A stretch of 64,000 bases of DNA from Caballeronia concitans (lineage in GTDB: Bacteria; Pseudomonadota; Gammaproteobacteria; Burkholderiales; Burkholderiaceae). Under the pieces are notes generated by a model. It was not told the DNA's origin, did not search any database, and was given only the letters and a program-made list of their open reading frames with translations. Shown piece by piece: positions 1 through 9,989 of the stretch. The DNA lies in the NCBI RefSeq assembly GCF_001544615.1, contig NZ_FCNV02000001.1:248001-312000 (forward strand), written 5' to 3'. Positions within the stretch are counted from its first letter, which is position 1. The number at the start of each line of letters is the position of its first letter. Made by a program: the position numbers and the translations under genes.

Positions 1-165
1 GACATTGGTGCGCGCGAGCGTGCGCCGCAGCGCGTTCGACACGAGATTCGAAATCCACCAGCCGACGGCGACGATCAGTATCGCCATCAGGATGTTGACG
101 CCGTAGGTCAGCCCGAGCGTGAGCATGAAATCGTAGGCGGGGCGCAGTCTGTCGATTGAATCCAT
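1..165 (-). CDS. mscS: MscS-type mechanosensitive channel, N-terminal fragment (cut by window edge)
   Basis: Only the first 55 codons lie in the window; the gene runs leftward off the edge. The visible protein starts MDSIDRLRPAYDF and has one hydrophobic helix (about residues 15-40, TYGVNILMAILIVAVGWW) followed by a basic stretch with NALRRTLART. This matches the first membrane helix of small MscS-family osmotic-release channels of the inner membrane. The start is supported by a good Shine-Dalgarno (AAAGGAG) 7-8 bases upstream on the minus strand. It is divergent from the aldo/keto reductase. Family call is from the N-terminus only; the pore helix and beta domain are not visible. Confidence 0.75.
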   Translation of the reverse strand, partial: MDSIDRLRPAYDFMLTLGLTYGVNILMAILIVAVGWWISNLVSNALRRTLARTNV

Positions 166-377
166 GTGTTTACTCCTTTGTTCGGATGGATGTTCGGCAA
201 GGCGGCGAGGCTCCTGCATAGCGGCACGGCCCGTGCGCAACGCTCGCGCTGACGCCGATTGCCTTACCATTAACGGTTTTCGACCGGAGGCGCGAGCGTA
301 TCGCAGCTATCCGGATGATCGACCGGTCACGCTTGTCAAAGTTAGTCCAATTCCGCAACCCGCAAAGGAAATCCGTC

Positions 378-1421
378 ATGGCTTACGAAGCAGCTTCCGA
401 GCGCTACACGCAGATGCAATACCGCACGTGCGGCAAGAGCGGGCTGAAACTGCCGGCGCTGTCGCTGGGCCTGTGGCACAACTTCGGCGATACCACGCCG
501 CTCTCCACGCAGCGCGAGATTCTGCGCACCGCATTCGATCTGGGCATCACGCATTTCGATCTGGCGAACAACTACGGCCCGCCGTACGGCAGCGCGGAAA
601 GCAACTTCGGGCGTCTTTTCAAGGACGATTTCCGGCCGTATCGCGATGAGTTGCTCATTTCGTCGAAGGCCGGCTGGGACATGTGGCCCGGCCCGTACGG
701 CCAGGGCGGCGGATCGCGCAAGTACGTGCTCGCGAGCCTCGATCAGAGCCTGAAGCGCATGGGCCTCGATTACGTCGATATCTTCTACTCGCATCGTTTC
801 GACGCCGACACGCCGCTCGAAGAAACCGCGGGCGCGCTCGCCACCGCCGTGCATTCGGGCAAGGCGCTGTATGTCGGCATTTCGTCGTATTCGGCGGCCA
901 AGACGCGCGAAATGGCGAAGCTGCTGGCCGAGCACAAGGTGCCGCTCCTGATCCATCAGCCTTCGTACAACATGCTGAACCGCTGGATCGAACACGAACT
1001 GCTCGACACGCTCGACGATATCGGCGCGGGCAGCATCGCGTTCACGCCGCTCGCGCAGGGCCTGTTGACGAGCAAGTACCTGAACGGCGTGCCGCAGGAC
1101 GCGCGCGTCAACAAGCCGGGCGGCGGGTCGCTGAAGCAGGAGCATTTGAGCGATGCCAACCTCGCGCACGTGCGCAAGCTGAACGAACTGGCCGAGCGGC
1201 GCGGCCAGAGCCTCGCGCAGATGGCGCTCGCGTGGGCGCTGCGCGGCGGGCGCGTGACCTCGGTGCTGATCGGCGCGAGCCGCGCGGAGCAGGTGGCGGA
1301 GAACGTCGGCGCGTTGAAGAACCTCGAGTTCAGCCCGGAAGAACTCGCGGAAATCGACCAGCACGCGCAGGAAGGCGGCATCAATCTGTGGGAGAAGCCG
1401 TCGACGGATCAGCGCATCTAA
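378..1421 (+). CDS. gpr: Aldo/keto reductase, YghZ/Gpr type (L-glyceraldehyde 3-phosphate reductase)
   Basis: A 347-residue NADPH-dependent aldo/keto reductase, the length of E. coli YghZ (346). The sequence matches that subfamily closely: ERYTQMQYR at the start, LSLGLWHNFGD, FDLANNYGPPYGSAE, and ASRAEQVAENV near the end. The catalytic tetrad is visible: D61 and Y66 in FDLANNYG, the Lys of SSKAGWDM and the His of YSHRFD. The family reduces L-glyceraldehyde 3-phosphate and methylglyoxal in the cytoplasm, a detoxification role. An in-frame ATG exists at 315, but the ATG at 378 follows AAAGGAA and matches the family's length. It is monocistronic and divergent from mscS. Confidence 0.9.
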   Translation: MAYEAASERYTQMQYRTCGKSGLKLPALSLGLWHNFGDTTPLSTQREILRTAFDLGITHFDLANNYGPPYGSAESNFGRLFKDDFRPYRDELLISSKAGWDMWPGPYGQGGGSRKYVLASLDQSLKRMGLDYVDIFYSHRFDADTPLEETAGALATAVHSGKALYVGISSYSAAKTREMAKLLAEHKVPLLIHQPSYNMLNRWIEHELLDTLDDIGAGSIAFTPLAQGLLTSKYLNGVPQDARVNKPGGGSLKQEHLSDANLAHVRKLNELAERRGQSLAQMALAWALRGGRVTSVLIGASRAEQVAENVGALKNLEFSPEELAEIDQHAQEGGINLWEKPSTDQRI

Positions 1422-1780
1422 ACGACGCGCTGCGGCCTTTCGCCAGCAGGGTATTTCTGAATAGGCACGGCGGCGGTTGTTATCATGCGGGTCGCAGGCT
1501 ACTCATTGCTTTTCGGCAATATATAGCCCTGCGGCCCGGCCGCCAGCGGTCCATGAGCCGAAGGAGCCACTGGCGCCGCCTCGGGACGCTTCGGTACGCC
1601 AAACGGCTATCGGGTAAAATATCCGATTGCGCTGCGGCACAGGCGCGGCCATCGAATGAAAAACGCGCGGGATACGTGGACATCGAGCTCATCGAATCGT
1701 CCTTTCGCGCAGCGTCGAGCGTAGCGCCCTTCTGACGTCCAGCCCGTGAGCGTCACCGTTTTCGCCTAGTCCAAGAAGCC
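1422..1780. other. Intergenic region upstream of fpr, no gene seen
   Basis: About 360 bases between the aldo/keto reductase and the ferredoxin reductase. No coding frame has family-like content. A TAAAAT hexamer near 1615 could be a -10 element for fpr, but no convincing -35 accompanies it. No terminator with a T-tract was found after the reductase. Confidence 0.5.
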
Positions 1781-2551
1781 ATGAGCAACCTTAACTCTCA
1801 AACCGTTCTGAGCGTCCATCACTGGACCGACACGCTTTTCAGTTTCACCTGCACCCGCGACAGCTCGTTCCGCTTTGAGAACGGCCAGTTCACGATGGTG
1901 GGCCTCGAAGTCGACGGCAAGCCGCTCCTGCGCGCCTACAGCCTCGCGAGCGCGAACTATGAAGAGCATCTCGAATTCCTGAGCATCAAGGTGCCGGACG
2001 GCCCGCTGACGTCGCGTCTGCAGCATCTGAAGGTGGGCGATTCCGTGCTGATCGGCAAGAAGCCGACGGGCACGCTCGTCGCGGACAACCTGCTGCCCGG
2101 CAAGACGCTGTGGCTGCTCTCGACGGGTACGGGCCTCGCGCCGTTCATGTCGATCATCAAGGACCCGGACGTCTACGACCGCTTCGACAAGATCGTGCTG
2201 ACGCATACGTGCCGCTTTGTCGACGAGCTCGCGTACAAGGATTTCATCACCGAGCACTTGCCGGCGCACGAGCATATCGGCGAAATCGTGTCGGAAAAGC
2301 TCGTGTATTACCCGACGGTGACGCGCGAAGAATTCGCGAACCGCGGCCGCATCACGGATCTGATCGAGACGAAGAAGCTGTTCGCCGATATCGGCGTGGA
2401 GCCGTTCTCGATCGAAAACGACCGCGTGATGCTCTGCGGCAGCCCGCACATGCTGCGCGACACGCGTCAATTGCTCGACTCGATGGGCTTCCAGGAAGGC
2501 AGCAACAACCATCCGGGGCATTATGTCGTGGAGAAGGCGTTCGTCGGCTGA
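1781..2551 (+). CDS. fpr: Ferredoxin--NADP(+) reductase
   Basis: A 256-residue flavoprotein that moves electrons between NADPH and ferredoxin or flavodoxin. The N-terminal FAD-binding barrel has RAYSLAS (about 50-56); the C-terminal NADP domain has STGTGLAPFMS (about 113-123) and MLCGSPHML. The protein ends EKAFVG, an extension typical of the bacterial FPR subclass of Azotobacter and Pseudomonas rather than plastid enzymes. In this group FPR supplies electrons to Fe-S cluster and oxidative-stress defence; that role is inferred. A strong terminator follows at once, so it is transcribed alone. Confidence 0.93.
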   Translation: MSNLNSQTVLSVHHWTDTLFSFTCTRDSSFRFENGQFTMVGLEVDGKPLLRAYSLASANYEEHLEFLSIKVPDGPLTSRLQHLKVGDSVLIGKKPTGTLVADNLLPGKTLWLLSTGTGLAPFMSIIKDPDVYDRFDKIVLTHTCRFVDELAYKDFITEHLPAHEHIGEIVSEKLVYYPTVTREEFANRGRITDLIETKKLFADIGVEPFSIENDRVMLCGSPHMLRDTRQLLDSMGFQEGSNNHPGHYVVEKAFVG

Positions 2552-2576
2552 TCGGCGGGACGTCTGAACACCAGAA

Positions 2577-2604
2577 ATCGGAGCTTCGTGCTCCGGTTTT
2601 TTTT
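2577..2604 (+). terminator. Rho-independent terminator of fpr
   Basis: Stem CGGAGC / GCTCCG with loop TTCGT (2579-2595), followed by eight T residues at 2597-2604. It sits 25 bases after the fpr stop codon. Confidence 0.9.
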
Positions 2605-2870
2605 CGCCCGCACGCGGCGTTCTGTTACAGATCACGTAGGCGTTCTTCCTACGCATTCGTCGCGCCGATGTTGCTAACCAACTTGAACTTCGTGCGCGAA
2701 ACCGTTGTCGTCCAATCGATTCGTCATAATTTTGAGATATGATGCCAACGGTTGGATTGAGCGCCGAAAGCGCTTCGTCCGTCTGCGATGTTACAGAGTG
2801 TAAATTTAGTTACGCCCGCTCGTGAGTTCGCCGAGGACGTAACTCCCGTTGCGCTCAAAGCGAGGAAACA
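2605..2870. promoter_or_regulatory. Regulatory region upstream of the two-component genes, with several short palindromes
   Basis: This gap is more AT-rich than its flanks. It holds a -10-like TATGAT (2738-2743), a perfect 5-1-5 palindrome CCAAC-G-GTTGG (2745-2755) just after it, a 5-3-5 palindrome TTACA-GAG-TGTAA (2791-2803), and a widely spaced inverted repeat AGTTACG (2808-2814) / CGTAACT (2838-2844). No consensus -35 was found. Together these could be operator sites for autoregulation by the downstream response regulator; that is inference. Confidence 0.4.
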
Positions 2871-3707
2871 ATGAACACGTCGGCTCTGGCCGCGCTCGAC
2901 GAGCGCACCACGCTCCGCGCGAACCTGCGCGGCGTCTCGTCATCGACGATGGAGGCGCCGGGTTCGCCTCTTTCCGCGCTCATCGACGCCAAGCTGCGCG
3001 GCGATCGCGAGCTTCAGCGCCTGAATGCGCGCGTGCGCGAGTTGACCGCTCAACTCGCCGCCGCCGATGAGCGGGCCCGCCGCAGCATCGCCGGCGATCT
3101 GCACGACGAAACCGGCGCCCTCTTCACCGCCGCGAATCTCGCGATCGGCCGCGCGGCGTTTTTCCTTCCGCCCGATGCACCCGCCGCTTGCGTCGAAGCG
3201 CTGCGTCAGGCGCGCGAATGTCTCGTCGAAGCCGCCGACGCGAGCCATCGAATTGTCGAAGGCTTGCATGCGCCTGCTTTCAACTCCGCATTCGCCGATG
3301 TGCTCGCGGACTGGATCGACAGATTCGGCGCGCGTTCGGCCCTTCGCATAAATTTATCTTGTTCAGTTGAAATTCACGTGCCGGACGACGTGGCGCTCGC
3401 GCTCTTTCGCGTCGCACAGGAAGCGCTCGGCAACGTCGCGCGACACGCGGGCGCGGAGCACGCGACCGTCACCGTTACCGCCGATGCGCACGGCGTGTCG
3501 CTCGTCGTCGAGGACGATGGCGTCGGCATCACGCCGGCCGCGCGCCGCAAAACCGGGCGATTCGGACTCGCGGGCATGCGGGCGCGCTGCGAGGCGTTCG
3601 GCGGCAGCTTGCGCGTGGCGGCATCGAAAGCGGGCGGCACATTGGTGCGTGCGCGCCTGCCCTGGACTGCCGCGCCGCGCACGATGCTGCGTGCCGTCAA
3701 CGCCTGA
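2871..3707 (+). CDS. Soluble NarL-family sensor histidine kinase
   Basis: A 278-residue kinase with no transmembrane segment. Residues about 40-70 form a likely coiled coil (RELQRLNARVRELTAQLAAADER), followed by the HisKA_3 H-box RRSIAGDLHDETG with phospho-acceptor H78. The HATPase domain shows the N-box (FRVAQEALGNVARHA) and the G-box region (VEDDGVGI, GLAGMRARCEAFGG). No input domain (PAS, GAF, HAMP) is recognisable, so the signal is unknown and likely cytoplasmic. The response regulator starts within 10 bases of the stop, so they form one transcript and presumably a cognate pair. GAGGAAA precedes the ATG. Confidence 0.88.
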   Translation: MNTSALAALDERTTLRANLRGVSSSTMEAPGSPLSALIDAKLRGDRELQRLNARVRELTAQLAAADERARRSIAGDLHDETGALFTAANLAIGRAAFFLPPDAPAACVEALRQARECLVEAADASHRIVEGLHAPAFNSAFADVLADWIDRFGARSALRINLSCSVEIHVPDDVALALFRVAQEALGNVARHAGAEHATVTVTADAHGVSLVVEDDGVGITPAARRKTGRFGLAGMRARCEAFGGSLRVAASKAGGTLVRARLPWTAAPRTMLRAVNA

Positions 3708-3716
3708 GGCGTGCCG

Positions 3717-4373
3717 ATGACGCTCAAAGTCCTGCTCGCCGACGATCACGCCATCGTGCGCCGGGGCGTCGCGCAATTGCTGATGGAGCGCGGCGTTGCA
3801 TCGGACGTGGAAGAAGCGGAAACCGGCGCAGATGCGCTCGCGCTGGCGGCGCGCGGCGCATACGACATCGTGCTGCTCGACATCTCGCTGCCGGACATCA
3901 ACGGTCTCGACGTGCTCAAGCGTTTGAAGCGCGACACGCCTAACGTGCCAGTGCTGATGTTCTCGATGTATCGCGAAGACCAGTACGCGGTTCGCGCGCT
4001 GAAGGCCGGCGCGTCGGGCTATCTGTCCAAAACCGCCGATCCCGCGCTCATGATTCGCGCGGTCCAGCAAGTTGCCGCCGGCCGCAAATATGTGAGCCCC
4101 GAAATGGCCGAGGCGCTCGCCAACTACGTCTCGCTCGACGCCGAGCGGATGCCGCACGAAAAGCTCTCGGACCGCGAATTCCAGACGCTGTGCATGCTCG
4201 CGTCGGGCAAGCGGCTGACGGACATCGCGCATGCGCTGTCGCTGTCGGTGAAGACGGTGAGCGTCTATCGCACGCGCCTGCTCGAGAAAATGAAGCTCGC
4301 GAACAACGCCGAACTCACGTTTTATGTGATGAGCAACCGTCTCGTCGATATGAATCCGGCTATCGCGGGATAA
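3717..4373 (+). CDS. NarL/FixJ-type response regulator
   Basis: A receiver domain plus LuxR/GerE helix-turn-helix, 218 residues from the ATG at 3717. The acidic pocket D10-D11 (ADDH), phospho-acceptor D55 (VLLDISLPD) and the conserved Lys of GYLSKTADP are present. The C-terminal DNA-binding helix reads LTDIAHALSLSVKTVSVYRTR. A GTG at 3711 is an alternative start two codons earlier; the ATG is preferred because GAGG at 3706-3709 is then well spaced. Translation is probably coupled to the kinase gene. The regulon is unknown; the palindromes upstream of the kinase and at 4380 are candidate targets. Confidence 0.88.
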   Translation: MTLKVLLADDHAIVRRGVAQLLMERGVASDVEEAETGADALALAARGAYDIVLLDISLPDINGLDVLKRLKRDTPNVPVLMFSMYREDQYAVRALKAGASGYLSKTADPALMIRAVQQVAAGRKYVSPEMAEALANYVSLDAERMPHEKLSDREFQTLCMLASGKRLTDIAHALSLSVKTVSVYRTRLLEKMKLANNAELTFYVMSNRLVDMNPAIAG

Positions 4374-4379
4374 CGACGA

Positions 4380-4399
4380 TTTATCCTGTTCAGGATAAA
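4380..4399. promoter_or_regulatory. 20-bp perfect palindrome between the response regulator and the permease
   Basis: TTTATCCTG-TT-CAGGATAAA: two perfect 9-base arms around a 2-base centre, starting 6 bases after the response regulator's stop codon. The loop is too short for a good terminator and no T-run follows, so an operator is more likely. It lies about 140 bases upstream of the amino-acid permease start. The binding protein is unknown. Confidence 0.5.
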
Positions 4400-4522
4400 A
4401 TGTAAAACGTCGTACCTAAAACACGCATGTTGCCCCATTCGTGGGCATTCTCCTTTACTCCGCTAAAATGTCGGGTTTTCCCGAGGGAAGGCGCACCGCG
4501 CGCTGAAAGGAGACTTACCGTA

Positions 4523-5956
4523 ATGTCGTTGTTCCGCAAGAAAAACATCGAGCACATGCTTGCCGGCGCGCAAAGCACGTCTCTCAAGAAAACGCTTGGC
4601 GCGCTGGATCTGACTTTTCTGGGCATCGGGGCGATCATCGGCACCGGCATCTTCGTGCTGACCGGCACGGGCGCCGTGCAGGCCGGCCCGGCGCTCATGG
4701 TGTCGTTTCTCGTCGCGGCAATCGCGTGCTGCTTCGCCGCCCTTGCCTACGCCGAATTCTCATCGACGATTCCCGTCGCCGGCTCCATCTACACCTATTC
4801 CTACGCGACGCTCGGCGAACTGGCCGCGTGGATCATCGGCTGGGACTTGATGCTCGAATACGGGCTCGCGACGTCGGCCGTGTCGGTCGGATGGTCGGGC
4901 TATCTGCAATCGCTGCTTTCGGGCTTCGGCATCAGCCTGCCGACCGCGTTGTCGGCCGCGCCGGGCGCACTGCCCGGCCACGTCACCTACTTCAACCTGC
5001 CCGCCTTCCTCGTGATGATGGTCATCACGTGGCTGCTGTCGATCGGCGTGAAGGAATCGACGCGCATCAACAACATCATGGTCGCGATCAAGGTCACGGT
5101 CGTGCTGATGGTGATCGCGGTCGGCGTGTTCCATGTGACGCCCGCGAACTGGCATCCGTTCATGCCGCACGGCTGGTCCGGCGTGTTCGGCGCGGCGGCG
5201 GTGATGTTCTTCGCGTTCATCGGCTTCGATTCGGTGTCGTCGGCGGCGGAAGAAGTGAAGAATCCGAAGCGCGATCTGCCCATCGGCATCATCTCGTCGC
5301 TCGCCGTGTGCGCGGTGCTGTACGTGGCGGTCGCGGCGGTCGTGACCGGCATCGTGCCGGCGGCGCAATTCGCGAACATCTCGCATCCGGTGTCGTACGC
5401 GCTGCAAGTGGCCGGACAAAACTGGGTCGCGGGCTTCATCGATCTCGGCGCGGTGCTCGGCATGCTCACCGTGATTCTCGTGATGAGCTACGGCCAGACG
5501 CGCATCATCTACGCGATGTCGCGTGACGGCCTCTTGCCCGCGAAGCTCTCGAGCGTGCATCCGCGCTACGCGACGCCGTTCTTCACGACGTGGCTCGTCG
5601 GCATTTTCTTCGGGCTGATCGGCGCGCTCGTGCCGCTCAACGTGCTGGCCGAACTCATCAACATCGGCACGCTCGCTGCGTTCTCGATGGTCTCCATCGC
5701 CGTGCTGATCCTGCGCCGCACGCATCCGGAACTGCCGCGCGCGTTCCGTTGCCCGGGCGTGCCGGTGGTGCCGATTCTCGCGGTGGCGTCGTGCCTGTTC
5801 CTCATGGTGAACCTGGCGAAGACGACGTGGATCGCGTTCGTCGTGTGGCTCGTGATCGGCCTCGCGATTTACTTCGTGTACTCGCGTCATCACTCGAAAC
5901 TCGGCCGCACGGTCAGCCGCGCGGCGAGCCCGGAGCGCGAAGCCGTGACGCGCTGA
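4523..5956 (+). CDS. APC-family amino-acid permease (cationic amino-acid transporter type)
   Basis: A 477-residue inner-membrane permease with about 12 hydrophobic segments. The helix-1 signature FLGIGAIIGTGIFVLTGTGA (about 30-50) is characteristic of APC transporters, and FIGFDSVSSAAEEVKNPKRDLP identifies the CAT/YfnA branch. The substrate is probably an amino acid taken up with protons, not specified further. An in-frame ATG at 4427 would add 32 unrelated residues; the ATG at 4523 is chosen because GAAAGGAGA precedes it and the family starts with SLFRKKNIEHML-like residues. It is a single-gene unit with its own terminator. Confidence 0.88.
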   Translation: MSLFRKKNIEHMLAGAQSTSLKKTLGALDLTFLGIGAIIGTGIFVLTGTGAVQAGPALMVSFLVAAIACCFAALAYAEFSSTIPVAGSIYTYSYATLGELAAWIIGWDLMLEYGLATSAVSVGWSGYLQSLLSGFGISLPTALSAAPGALPGHVTYFNLPAFLVMMVITWLLSIGVKESTRINNIMVAIKVTVVLMVIAVGVFHVTPANWHPFMPHGWSGVFGAAAVMFFAFIGFDSVSSAAEEVKNPKRDLPIGIISSLAVCAVLYVAVAAVVTGIVPAAQFANISHPVSYALQVAGQNWVAGFIDLGAVLGMLTVILVMSYGQTRIIYAMSRDGLLPAKLSSVHPRYATPFFTTWLVGIFFGLIGALVPLNVLAELINIGTLAAFSMVSIAVLILRRTHPELPRAFRCPGVPVVPILAVASCLFLMVNLAKTTWIAFVVWLVIGLAIYFVYSRHHSKLGRTVSRAASPEREAVTR

Positions 5957-5980
5957 ACGGCCACGCATCCAGCGAAAACG

Positions 5981-6006
5981 ACGCCGCCCCTCGGGGCGGC
6001 GTTTTG
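5981..6006 (+). terminator. Rho-independent terminator of the APC permease
   Basis: Perfect stem ACGCCGCCCC / GGGGCGGCGT with a 2-base loop, then TTTT. It begins 25 bases after the permease stop codon. Confidence 0.88.
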
Positions 6007-6257
6007 CATTTCGGGCCATCGGCGCGCGTCGAATTCGACGACGGCACGGGCGTGCGCCTAATAGCGACGCCCGTCGATTTGTGTTTTACTCGCCGTGACA
6101 CACGACACGAATTCCCCAGCCGGACGCTTAGCCCAAGCCAGGTTCAGGACGTGATGTAGTGCAGGCGCGAGCGGCGTGAGGCGGGTCCATCCCGGCAATA
6201 TCGTGCAAGGACCGGAAAGGCGCATGAAAGCGCCGCTCCGGCCTCAAGGAGACAGTA

Positions 6258-6734
<477 letters not shown>

Positions 6735-6789
6735 CGCGAAGCCATCTCTGACAGATGTAATCGCGCCTAATGTCGACAGGAGAACCGCG

Positions 6790-9171
6790 ATGAACGCACC
6801 TGAACAACAGAAACTGGTCGGCGCCGGCGTCAAGCGCAAGGAAGACTATCGCTTCCTGACGGGCGCGGGCCAATACACCGACGACGTCGTCATGCCGCAG
6901 CAAAGCTACGGCGTCTTCCTTCGATCGCCGCACGCGCACGCGCGCATCCGCTCGATCGATATCGAAGCCGCGATGGCGTCGCCGGGCGTGATCGCCATTT
7001 TCACGGGCAAGGATCTCGCGGGCGAGAACGTCGGCGGATTGCCGTGCGGATGGCTCATCCACAGCACCGATGGCTCGCCGATGCACGAGCCGCCGCATCC
7101 CGTCATCGCGCACGAGAAGGTGCTGCACGTGGGCGATCAGGTCGCGCTCGTCGTGGCCGAATCGCTGAAGGAAGCGAAGGACGCGGCCGAGCTGATCGCC
7201 GTGGACTACGAAGAACTGCCTGCGGTCGTCGATACGGCGAGCGCGTCGGATGCCGGCAAGCCGCTCGTTCACGACAGCGTGCCGAACAACGTCTGCTACA
7301 ACTGGGGCCACGGCGACAAGGCGCGCACCGACGCCGCCTTCGCGCAGGCCGCGCACGTGACGACGCTCGATATCGTCAACCAGCGCCTCGTGCCGAACGC
7401 GATCGAGCCGCGCGCCGTCAACGCGAGCTACTCGAAGCACGACGACAGCTACACCGTCTACGTCTCGAACCAGAATCCGCACGTCGAGCGCTTGTTGATG
7501 GCGGCGTTCGTGCTGTCGCTGCCGGAATCGAAGCTGCGCGTGATCGCGCCGGATGTCGGCGGCGGCTTCGGCTCGAAGATCTTTCTGTATCCCGAGGATG
7601 TCGCGCTGACGTGGGCATCGAAGAAAGTGGGGCGTCCCATCAAGTGGGCCGCCGAGCGCTCCGAAGCCTTTCTGTCCGACGCCCACGGCCGCGATCACGT
7701 CACGAAAGCCGAACTCGCGCTCGACAACGACGGCAAGTTCCTCGCCATGCGCGTGCACACGACCGCGAACATGGGCGCGTACCTGTCGACGTTCGCATCG
7801 TCCATTCCGACGATTCTCTACGCGACGCTGCTCGCCGGCCAGTACGCGACGCCCGCGATCTACGCCGAAGTGAAGGCGGTCTTCACGAACACCGTTCCCG
7901 TCGATGCCTACCGTGGCGCGGGCCGCCCCGAAGCGACGTACGTGGTCGAGCGGCTCGTGGAAACGGCGGCGCGCGAGTTGAACATCGATCCGGTGGAACT
8001 GCGCCGCCGCAACTTCATCCGCGAGTTTCCATACGCGACGCCCGTCGGCCTCACGTACGACACCGGCGATTACGACGCCATTCTCGACCGCGCGATCGAA
8101 CTCGCGGATGTCGCGGGTTTCGAAAGGCGCCGCGAGGAATCGAAGCAGAAGGGCAAGCTGCGCGGCATCGGTTACTCGTGCTACATCGAGGCGTGCGGGC
8201 TCGCGCCGTCGAACGTGGCGGGCGCGTTGGGCGCGCGCGCGGGTCTCTTCGAAGCGGGCGAAGTGCGCGTGCATCCGACCGGCTCCGTCACCGTGTTCAC
8301 CGGCTCGCACAGCCACGGACAAGGGCACGAAACGACCTTCGCGCAAGTGGTCGCGGACCGGCTCGGCGTGGCGATCGAAAACGTCGAAATCATTCATGGC
8401 GATACGGGCCGCATTCCGTTCGGCATGGGCACGTATGGATCGCGGTCGATTTCGGTCGGCGGATCGGCCATCGTGAAGGCGCTCGACAAGATCGAAACCA
8501 AGGCGAAGAAGATCGCCGCGCATCTGCTCGAAGCATCGCCGCAGGACATCGAGTTCAGCAACGGCGTGTTCCGCGTCGCGGGCACGGACCGGACCAAGAC
8601 GTTCGCGGACGTATCGCTCGCGGCGTACGTGCCGCACAACTTCCCGCTGGAGACGCTGGAGCCGGGTCTCAACGAAAACGCGTTCTACGACCCGACCAAC
8701 TTCACGTATCCGTCCGGCGCGTATGTGTGCGAAGTCGAAGTGGATCGCGATACCGGCGAGACGCGCGTCGAGAAATTCACCGCCGTCGACGACTTCGGCA
8801 ACGTGATCAATCCGATGATCGTCGAAGGGCAAGTGCATGGCGGGCTGGGGCAGGGCATCGGCCAGGCGATGCTCGAACGCTGCGTGTATGACAAGGACAG
8901 CGGCCAGTTGCTGTCCGGCTCGTTCATGGATTACGCGATGCCGCACGCGAGCGACCTGCCGAGCTTCAACGTGGAGACCGCGAAGGGCACGCCGTGCACG
9001 CACAATCCGCTCGGCGTGAAGGGCTGCGGCGAAGCGGGCGCGATCGGCTCGCCGCCCGCCGTCATCAACGCGATCATCGATGCGCTCAGCCCGCTCGGCG
9101 TGAAGGACCTGCAGATGCCGGCGACGCCGCATCGTGTATGGACCGCGATGCACGCCGCTCAACACGCCTGA
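6790..9171 (+). CDS. coxL: Molybdenum hydroxylase large subunit, form II CoxL type
   Basis: A 793-residue molybdopterin-binding catalytic subunit of the xanthine oxidase family. VGGGFGSK (about 256-263) is the conserved Moco-domain motif, and the active-site base is E748 in [10 protein letters not shown]. The active-site loop at residues 373-379 reads AYRGAGR. Known CO-oxidising (form I) CoxL proteins have AYXCSFR with the catalytic Cys; that Cys is absent here. The protein therefore belongs to the form II group, whose substrates are mostly unknown, and should not be called a CO dehydrogenase. The SD AGGAG precedes the ATG. Confidence 0.92.
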   Translation: MNAPEQQKLVGAGVKRKEDYRFLTGAGQYTDDVVMPQQSYGVFLRSPHAHARIRSIDIEAAMASPGVIAIFTGKDLAGENVGGLPCGWLIHSTDGSPMHEPPHPVIAHEKVLHVGDQVALVVAESLKEAKDAAELIAVDYEELPAVVDTASASDAGKPLVHDSVPNNVCYNWGHGDKARTDAAFAQAAHVTTLDIVNQRLVPNAIEPRAVNASYSKHDDSYTVYVSNQNPHVERLLMAAFVLSLPESKLRVIAPDVGGGFGSKIFLYPEDVALTWASKKVGRPIKWAAERSEAFLSDAHGRDHVTKAELALDNDGKFLAMRVHTTANMGAYLSTFASSIPTILYATLLAGQYATPAIYAEVKAVFTNTVPVDAYRGAGRPEATYVVERLVETAARELNIDPVELRRRNFIREFPYATPVGLTYDTGDYDAILDRAIELADVAGFERRREESKQKGKLRGIGYSCYIEACGLAPSNVAGALGARAGLFEAGEVRVHPTGSVTVFTGSHSHGQGHETTFAQVVADRLGVAIENVEIIHGDTGRIPFGMGTYGSRSISVGGSAIVKALDKIETKAKKIAAHLLEASPQDIEFSNGVFRVAGTDRTKTFADVSLAAYVPHNFPLETLEPGLNENAFYDPTNFTYPSGAYVCEVEVDRDTGETRVEKFTAVDDFGNVINPMIVEGQVHGGLGQGIGQAMLERCVYDKDSGQLLSGSFMDYAMPHASDLPSFNVETAKGTPCTHNPLGVKGCGEAGAIGSPPAVINAIIDALSPLGVKDLQMPATPHRVWTAMHAAQHA

Positions 9172-9182
9172 CGGAGACCGCC

Positions 9183-9989
9183 ATGTACACATTCGACTAT
9201 CAACGCCCGGACGAGGCGCAAGCGGCGGTGGCCGCGCTCTCCGCCAACGGCGACGCCAAATTTCTCGCAGGCGGACAAAGCCTGCTGCCGACCATGCGCC
9301 TGCGGCTCGCGCAGCCTTCGGCGCTCGTCGACGTGACGCGCATCGCGTCGATGAAAACGATCACGCTCGATGGCGGCAAGCTGACCATCGGCGGGGCGAT
9401 GTGCCACGCGCAGGTCGCATCGAACGCGGATGTGAAGCGCGCGCTGCCCGGACTCGCGGATTTGGCGAGCCGCATCGGCGACAGACAGGTGCGCGAGCGC
9501 GGGACCATCGGCGGTTCGCTCGCCAACGACGATCCCGCCGCGTGTTATCCCGCTGCCGTGCTCGCGCTGAACGCGACCATCGTGACGGACCGGCGGCGTA
9601 TCGCGGCCGATGACTTTTTCATCGGCATGTACGAGACCGCGCTCGAACCCGACGAGCTGATCACCGCCGTCGAGTTTCCGCTGACCGAGCGCGCGGGCTA
9701 CGAGAAGTTTCGCAATCCCGCGTCGCACTTCGCGCTCGTCGGCGTGTTCGTCGCGAAGCTCGCGGATGGCGTGCGCGTCGGCGTGACGGGCGCGGCGCCT
9801 TCCGTTTTCCGTCCGAAGGAGCTGGAGGCGGCGTTGTCGAAGGACTTTTCGGTGGCGTCGGCGCGCAGCGTGACGATTTCCGCCGACGACCTCAACGACG
9901 ACATGCACGCGAGCGCCGAATATCGCGCGCATCTGATCCCGGTGCTCGCGGGCCGCGCGATCGAGCGCGCGATGTCGTTTTCGGCGTGA
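9183..9989 (+). CDS. coxM: Molybdenum hydroxylase FAD-binding medium subunit
   Basis: A 268-residue flavoprotein of the CoxM/CutM family. FAD-pyrophosphate motifs are AGGQSLLPTMRLR (about 32-44) and TIGGSLANDDPAAC (about 109-122). It accepts electrons from CoxS and hands them to a quinone or other acceptor. The reading frame stays open far upstream inside coxL; the ATG at 9183 is chosen because GGAG is well placed and the protein then begins MYTFDYQRP like its family. It overlaps the next gene by one base (TGATG). Confidence 0.92.
   Translation: MYTFDYQRPDEAQAAVAALSANGDAKFLAGGQSLLPTMRLRLAQPSALVDVTRIASMKTITLDGGKLTIGGAMCHAQVASNADVKRALPGLADLASRIGDRQVRERGTIGGSLANDDPAACYPAAVLALNATIVTDRRRIAADDFFIGMYETALEPDELITAVEFPLTERAGYEKFRNPASHFALVGVFVAKLADGVRVGVTGAAPSVFRPKELEAALSKDFSVASARSVTISADDLNDDMHASAEYRAHLIPVLAGRAIERAMSFSA

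Noticed and set aside
6790-9171. Calling the large subunit a true aerobic CO dehydrogenase
   Set aside because: The form I active-site motif AYXCSFR is absent; the loop is AYRGAGR.
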